A stretch of DNA of 64,000 nucleotides from Hyphomicrobiales bacterium. Lineage in GTDB: Bacteria; Pseudomonadota; Alphaproteobacteria; Rhizobiales; Rhizobiaceae. The DNA lies in contig UCLB01000022.1 in the NCBI GenBank assembly GCA_900473205.1, forward strand, positions 62,001 through 126,000. Reading direction: 5' to 3'. The notes beneath the pieces were generated by a model. The model worked only from the letters and a program-made list of their open reading frames with translations. It ran no database searches and was not told the DNA's origin. The position numbers and the translations under genes were made by a program. Each line of letters begins with the position of its first letter. Positions within the stretch are counted from its first letter, which is position 1. Of the stretch, positions 60,253 to 64,000 are shown piece by piece.

Positions 60253-62643
60253 TTATGTTCCAACCTTCGCAACTATCTGACTGTTCTGCTGCTCGAAAGC
60301 GGCTATGTACGCGCTGATCGGCTGCGGTCTGGCGAAGAGATAGCCCTGGCCGCAATCGACGCCGATCTCCTTGAGCATGGCTTCCTGCTCGCGGGACTCG
60401 ATGCCTTCGGCAATCACCACGCAGTTCATCTTATGAGAGATCGCGCTGATCCCCTCCACCAGCATGCGGCTTCTCTGGCTGATTTCCGTGATGTTATCAC
60501 CGATCGAGCGCGTAAAGGACTGGTCGATCTTGACGATATCGACCGGGAAACGGTTGAGGTAGCTGAGCGACGAATAGCCGGTGCCGAAATCATCCAGCGC
60601 AATGCGGCAACCCAGGTGCCGGATGGCGTCGAGGACAGCGCGAATTTGCGGATCGTCATGCATCAGCACCGCCTCGGTGATCTCGATCACCAGTCGGCTG
60701 GGCACGATGTCGTGGCGGTATAGAAGGCCAGCGATCCGTGTCGGCAGACCTGGTTCGAATTGCATGGCAGAGAAATTTACCGCGACATAGGCGTTTTCCA
60801 GCCCGGGCAGCTTGGAGAGGGTGGCCAGATTCTGGACGGAACGTTCCAGAATAGTGTTGCCGATGCGGCCAATTGTGCCGTTTTCTTCCGCAACCGCGAT
60901 AATGGCGGCGGGCGGGAGAATGCCTTTGCGCGGGTGGTTGAGGCGCATCAGGGCCTCGAAACCAACCGTCTCGCCGCTGGCCAATTTCTTGATCGGCTGG
61001 AAATGGGCTTCCAGCCAGTTTCCATCCAGAGCCTGCTCGATATCCTGTTCGATCTCCGCACGCTCGCGCGCCTCGTTCATGATGGCGGGGTCGAACATCT
61101 GCGCGCCGTTCTTGCCAGCGCGCTTCCTGCTATACATCGCCATATCGGAGTTTTGCAGAAGTTCGGCAGCCGTCTTGGCGTGGGTTGGGTAGAGCGCCAG
61201 ACCGATACTTGCGCTGAGACGTACGCTGTGGCCGAAAGCGTTGAACGGTGTATCGAAGATCGCGCAAATTTCGTCGCAAATGCGGGTTGCCCGCTGTTGT
61301 GTCATCGGGCCGGTGAGCAATACTGCGAATTCATCACCGCCAAGGCGCGATGCGCTGTCCTGCGGCGACAGCAAAGTCTCCAACCGCTCGACGAAGGCCT
61401 TGAGAACGGCGTCACCGGCGGCGTGGCCGAGATTGTCGTTGATGATCTTGAAGCGGTCCAGATCGATGAAAAGGCATGCGAGTTCGGTGCGGTTGTCATC
61501 TGCCTCCAGAATTTTTTCGTCCAGAATGGCTTCGAAACCCTGGCGATTGAAGAGACCTGTCAAATGGTCGGAGATGGCTTGCAGACGGTTGAGCTGTTCG
61601 GAGCGGCGCAGTTCCGTCACATCGGTCATGACGCTCAGCCCTTCGGAGCGGCGCTGGCCATCACCCGCGCTCAAGGCTTTTTCCGCGATCAGAACGTCCA
61701 TCAAACGGCCATCGCCGCATTGAAAACGGATCGTCAGTTCAGAGCTTCCGGCCATGCCATGTGTGGTGGATTCATTGTGCCTGCGCAGCACGAAGCGGGC
61801 GCGATCCTCGGCGTAAATGAGATCGGCGAAACCGAGCCCCAGAACTTCGGCGCGCTGATAACCTGTGGCTTCCACCCAGTAATCGCTGACGGCGGCGATG
61901 CGATCGGTCGGATCGAGCGAGAAGAGCATGGCTGGCGTGCGGTTATAGATTTCCGTGGTGCGCAGATGCGCTTTCTTGATTTCCTGCTCTTCGCTATCGA
62001 GCTGGATTTGCATTTCGTTGAAGCTCTGCGCCAAACGGCCCATCTCGTCTTTCGAGCGCCAGTCCACATGGTGGCGGGAGCCTAGTCGTCGTGTCGCCTC
62101 GATGGCTGCAGTCAACCGCAGCAGCGGCTTCATGATCATCAGGCGATTGCCGATAATGGCGGCGGCAAAGATGGTCAGAATAGCCAAAACGAAAATCGAA
62201 ATGAAGGCCAGTTCGAGATTGCTGAGCGAGGTGAAGAGGCCGACATTCTGGAAGAACACGGTGATGGTGCCGACCTTCGTTTCGCCATCGAGGTTTTTGT
62301 AGGTGATGTCACGGGTGATGGATGACGTGTCGTCGGAGGCACTAGCACCTGCCGTTTGTGTCACATCCAGATGGCCAAACGTATCGCGCACCTTGACCAT
62401 ATAGACGGCAGGGTCTGCAACCAGCGTGCCGGTGATCTGGTTGATGCTTTCGTCGTCCAGATCCCAAAGCGGGCGACCGAGCGCCTGCGAGTTGGCGACG
62501 AGCAGAATTTCGAGGCGGTCCCGCTGGTTGGCAACGGATTCATGGTGGGAGAGCATCAGGAGAATGGTGAAGAGCGGTGCGACCAACGCGAAAAGTGCGC
62601 CAGAAACGATCGCAACGAAGCGACTTTCTACGGAATGGGTCAT
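60253..62643 (-). CDS. Membrane GGDEF-EAL cyclic-di-GMP signalling protein
   Basis: A 796-residue protein. It has a helix at 10-33, a periplasmic sensor of about 110 residues, a second helix (143-165), HAMP (166-220), PAS (about 228-350), GGDEF (365-525) and EAL (540-790). The GGDEF motif is intact (RLGGDEFAVLL) but lacks an upstream RxxD inhibitory site. The EAL domain keeps FEALMRL, LDDFGTGYSSLSYL, KIDQSFTR and VIAEGIES, so phosphodiesterase activity is likely. It starts the gene pair with the binding protein just downstream (23 bases). Confidence 0.93.
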   Translation of the reverse strand: MTHSVESRFVAIVSGALFALVAPLFTILLMLSHHESVANQRDRLEILLVANSQALGRPLWDLDDESINQITGTLVADPAVYMVKVRDTFGHLDVTQTAGASASDDTSSITRDITYKNLDGETKVGTITVFFQNVGLFTSLSNLELAFISIFVLAILTIFAAAIIGNRLMIMKPLLRLTAAIEATRRLGSRHHVDWRSKDEMGRLAQSFNEMQIQLDSEEQEIKKAHLRTTEIYNRTPAMLFSLDPTDRIAAVSDYWVEATGYQRAEVLGLGFADLIYAEDRARFVLRRHNESTTHGMAGSSELTIRFQCGDGRLMDVLIAEKALSAGDGQRRSEGLSVMTDVTELRRSEQLNRLQAISDHLTGLFNRQGFEAILDEKILEADDNRTELACLFIDLDRFKIINDNLGHAAGDAVLKAFVERLETLLSPQDSASRLGGDEFAVLLTGPMTQQRATRICDEICAIFDTPFNAFGHSVRLSASIGLALYPTHAKTAAELLQNSDMAMYSRKRAGKNGAQMFDPAIMNEARERAEIEQDIEQALDGNWLEAHFQPIKKLASGETVGFEALMRLNHPRKGILPPAAIIAVAEENGTIGRIGNTILERSVQNLATLSKLPGLENAYVAVNFSAMQFEPGLPTRIAGLLYRHDIVPSRLVIEITEAVLMHDDPQIRAVLDAIRHLGCRIALDDFGTGYSSLSYLNRFPVDIVKIDQSFTRSIGDNITEISQRSRMLVEGISAISHKMNCVVIAEGIESREQEAMLKEIGVDCGQGYLFARPQPISAYIAAFEQQNSQIVAKVGT

Positions 62644-62958
62644 CTGCCTTTACTACCGCCCCTTGCCCTTCAAACCCTTGCCACGCAATCCCAGCCTGCG
62701 CGATAAAAAGTCTCGTTCTCAAATACTTACGAGATTTAGATTTTCGGTGGGATCATGCGTAACCCCGAACGTGCTAATGTGCGATTTATAAACCTAAAGT
62801 TTTGACTGAACGTTTCCGGGAATGCTTAATTGTTGCTGAAGAATTTCATTGGCGAACAATACAATTTCTCAAAATTGCAATAGGACATAAAAAATGCCCC
62901 GCATCTTGCGATGCGAGGCATTGAATAAAAAGAGGAATACAGCGCCGTAGCGCCGGTA
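62644..62958. other. Intergenic region between rplY and the GGDEF-EAL gene
   Basis: A 315-base gap on the minus strand after rplY. It contains the rplY terminator (62887-62922) and then a promoter-sized AT-rich stretch before the GGDEF-EAL gene. No ORF with a ribosome site and no RNA gene was found. Confidence 0.6.
62887..62922 (-). terminator. Intrinsic terminator of rplY
   Basis: AATGCC/GGCATT and CGCATC/GATGCG form one long stem with a single internal mismatch (62893-62922) and a TTGC loop. The minus strand continues with six T. Confidence 0.93.
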
Positions 62959-63576
62959 TTATTCTTCGGAAGCTTCTTCTGCAGGAGCTTCTGCTTCGTC
63001 AACAACCGCGACCGTTGGTGGTACGATGGTTGCAATTGTGAAGTCGCGGTCAGTGATGACAGGTGCAACGTTCTTTGGCAGCTTCACATTCGAGATGTGG
63101 ATGCTGTCGCCGATCTTGGCGCCGTCGAGATCAACCGTGATCGCTTCAGGAATGTCGTTTGCAGGAACGTGAGCTTCGACAGTGTGACGAACGATGTTGA
63201 GAACGCCACCCTTCTTGATCTCGGACTTGTCTTCATTGATGAAGTGGACCGGGATTTCGACCGTAACCTGCGAATTGCCGGATACGCGCAGGAAGTCTAC
63301 GTGCACCATGAAATCGCGGACTGGATCGCGCTGGTAGTCCTTTGGCAGAACCTTGTACTTCTTGCCATCGACGTCGATCGTCGCGACAGTGGTCATGAAA
63401 CCGCCAGCCTGGACGCGCTTGGTGACTTCGTTGGTCGAAATCGCGATAGAAATTGGGGCTTGCTTGTCACCATAGATGACAGCAGGAATCAAACCGTTGC
63501 GACGAAGTTCACGAGAGGACCCCTTACCAACTCGTTCGCGCGCCTCGGCCTTGAGCTCATACGATTCTTTGCTCAT
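62959..63576 (-). CDS. rplY: 50S ribosomal protein L25/general stress protein Ctc
   Basis: Binds 5S rRNA in the large subunit. The 205-residue protein is the long, TL5/Ctc form. Residues 1-93 are the RNA-binding domain ([30 protein letters not shown]), followed by the C-terminal beta domain ([57 protein letters not shown]) and an Ala/Glu tail. The start is ATG 63576. In many alphaproteobacteria pth and ychF follow directly; here other genes intervene. Confidence 0.97.
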   Translation of the reverse strand: MSKESYELKAEARERVGKGSSRELRRNGLIPAVIYGDKQAPISIAISTNEVTKRVQAGGFMTTVATIDVDGKKYKVLPKDYQRDPVRDFMVHVDFLRVSGNSQVTVEIPVHFINEDKSEIKKGGVLNIVRHTVEAHVPANDIPEAITVDLDGAKIGDSIHISNVKLPKNVAPVITDRDFTIATIVPPTVAVVDEAEAPAEEASEE

Positions 63577-63890
63577 GGCATAATCCTTTTAGGTTGTCTG
63601 GAGAGTTCATTCCGGCGTACCGGAGCAAACTGGAGAAGGCGTTTGACAGCCGTCTCGCCCGCGTTGCCTCCAAGGGTGTCTACACGGATGCGGGCGCTAT
63701 AGTATAAAGAGGGGGCAAAGGCAAGCCTTCGTCATCCGCATGACACAAAGCTCTGTCGCTCATCTCCTGCTTTAACTGCGCGGAGGCAGCACCATTTAGG
63801 GGAGAGTATTTTAACCTCTACTTATCTATATCGATAAACGCAGTAAAAACCCATCATCATTATGCTCTGCAACAATTCAACAGATGCGTG
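63577..63890. other. Divergent intergenic region between rplY and the MHYT-type gene
   Basis: A 314-base gap. The rplY leader and promoter must lie at the left part and the promoter of the divergent gene at the AT-rich right part (about 63810-63850). No binding site or RNA could be named. Confidence 0.5.
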
Positions 63891-64000
63891 ATGTTAATGT
63901 ATCAAATTCTGACCTGCCTCGCTGTAGACCACGACGTTCGCTATACATTAGCCGCAGTCACCATCTGCGTTCTGGGCAGCTTCCTGACCATGCGCCTGTT
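63891..64000 (+). CDS. MHYT-type integral membrane signalling protein (partial, N-terminus only)
   Basis: About 36 codons reach the window edge. The sequence MYQILTCLAVDHDVRYTLAAVTICVLGSFLTMRL starts with one short extracytoplasmic piece and a hydrophobic helix. It resembles the first segment of MHYT sensor domains (a short His-Asp followed by ALAA..C.LGSF), which in Rhizobiaceae usually precede GGDEF-EAL domains. The start is ATG 63891 or 63897; the ribosome site is weak. Confidence 0.55.
   Translation, partial: MLMYQILTCLAVDHDVRYTLAAVTICVLGSFLTMRL

Noticed and set aside
1-64000. tRNA, rRNA, CRISPR, prophage and insertion-sequence features
   Set aside because: No cloverleaf with conserved T-loop, no rRNA sequence, no spaced direct repeats, no integrase, transposase or phage structural gene was seen.

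Overview
The window reads as ordinary chromosomal DNA of an alphaproteobacterium of the Rhizobiaceae, most probably Agrobacterium or a close Rhizobium relative. This is inferred from gene content: a fused trpE(G) behind a Trp-rich leader peptide, a choline transporter whose ChoX carries every choline ligand known from Sinorhizobium, petABC with a fused cytochrome b, an rplY/pth/ychF neighbourhood, a DUF2333 protein, exoD and a rhizobial-type intergenic palindrome. I see no rRNA, tRNA, CRISPR array, prophage, insertion sequence or plasmid replication gene.

Layout. 0-2.5 kb: choline ABC transporter (choX, start of choW) and thymidine kinase. 2.5-10.6 kb: pseudoazurin with an FNR-type box, a coiled-coil protein, a DUF2333 membrane protein, an atypical LuxR regulator, a YqhA-like protein, a TonB-dependent receptor and an extensin-like protein. 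10.7-18.9 kb: trpL-trpE(G), then small transport and metabolic genes (TIGR02117 protein, LysE exporter, glyoxalase-fold protein, cation efflux, queF, DUF2076, HupE/UreJ, ClpP homologue). 18.9-25.9 kb: PRISE-type reductase and divergent HxlR regulator, a spermidine-synthase-like protein, BenE transporter, leu leader plus leuA, a broken AraC regulator and a cupin. 25.9-30.8 kb: phosphoesterase, Nudix, glutathionyl-hydroquinone reductase, two GNAT acetyltransferases and a DUF433/DUF5615 toxin-antitoxin pair. 30.8-37.7 kb: a four-gene MoxR/DUF58/BatA-DUF4159/membrane-protein operon on the minus strand.

37.8-45 kb: DUF1285, CoA-type Nudix and CCA-adding enzyme as an overlapping operon, two small proteins, hemF, an RHH/ParE pair, a Na/Pi cotransporter and trmL. 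45-50.4 kb: two tandem ABC exporters and a nuclease-fold protein. 50.6-53.4 kb: petABC (cytochrome bc1). 53.4-56.6 kb: a PemK-like toxin with an unusual partner, apt, a possible glycosyltransferase and two MaoC hydratases. 56.7-64 kb: ychF, exoD, pth, a periplasmic binding protein, a GGDEF-EAL protein, rplY and the start of an MHYT-type membrane protein.

The most interesting signals are regulatory and small. Four short ORFs sit directly upstream of biosynthetic, respiratory or export genes: trpL, a leucine-rich leader before leuA, a 12-codon ORF ending two bases before petA, and an 18-codon ORF before the ABC exporters. There are also an 8-bp tandem repeat carrying shifted ATG codons at a cupin start, an in-frame stop splitting an AraC regulator into sensor and DNA-binding halves, a PemK-type toxin with an unfamiliar partner, and insertion of two signalling genes between rplY and pth. 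I found no single system that I can call undescribed with confidence.
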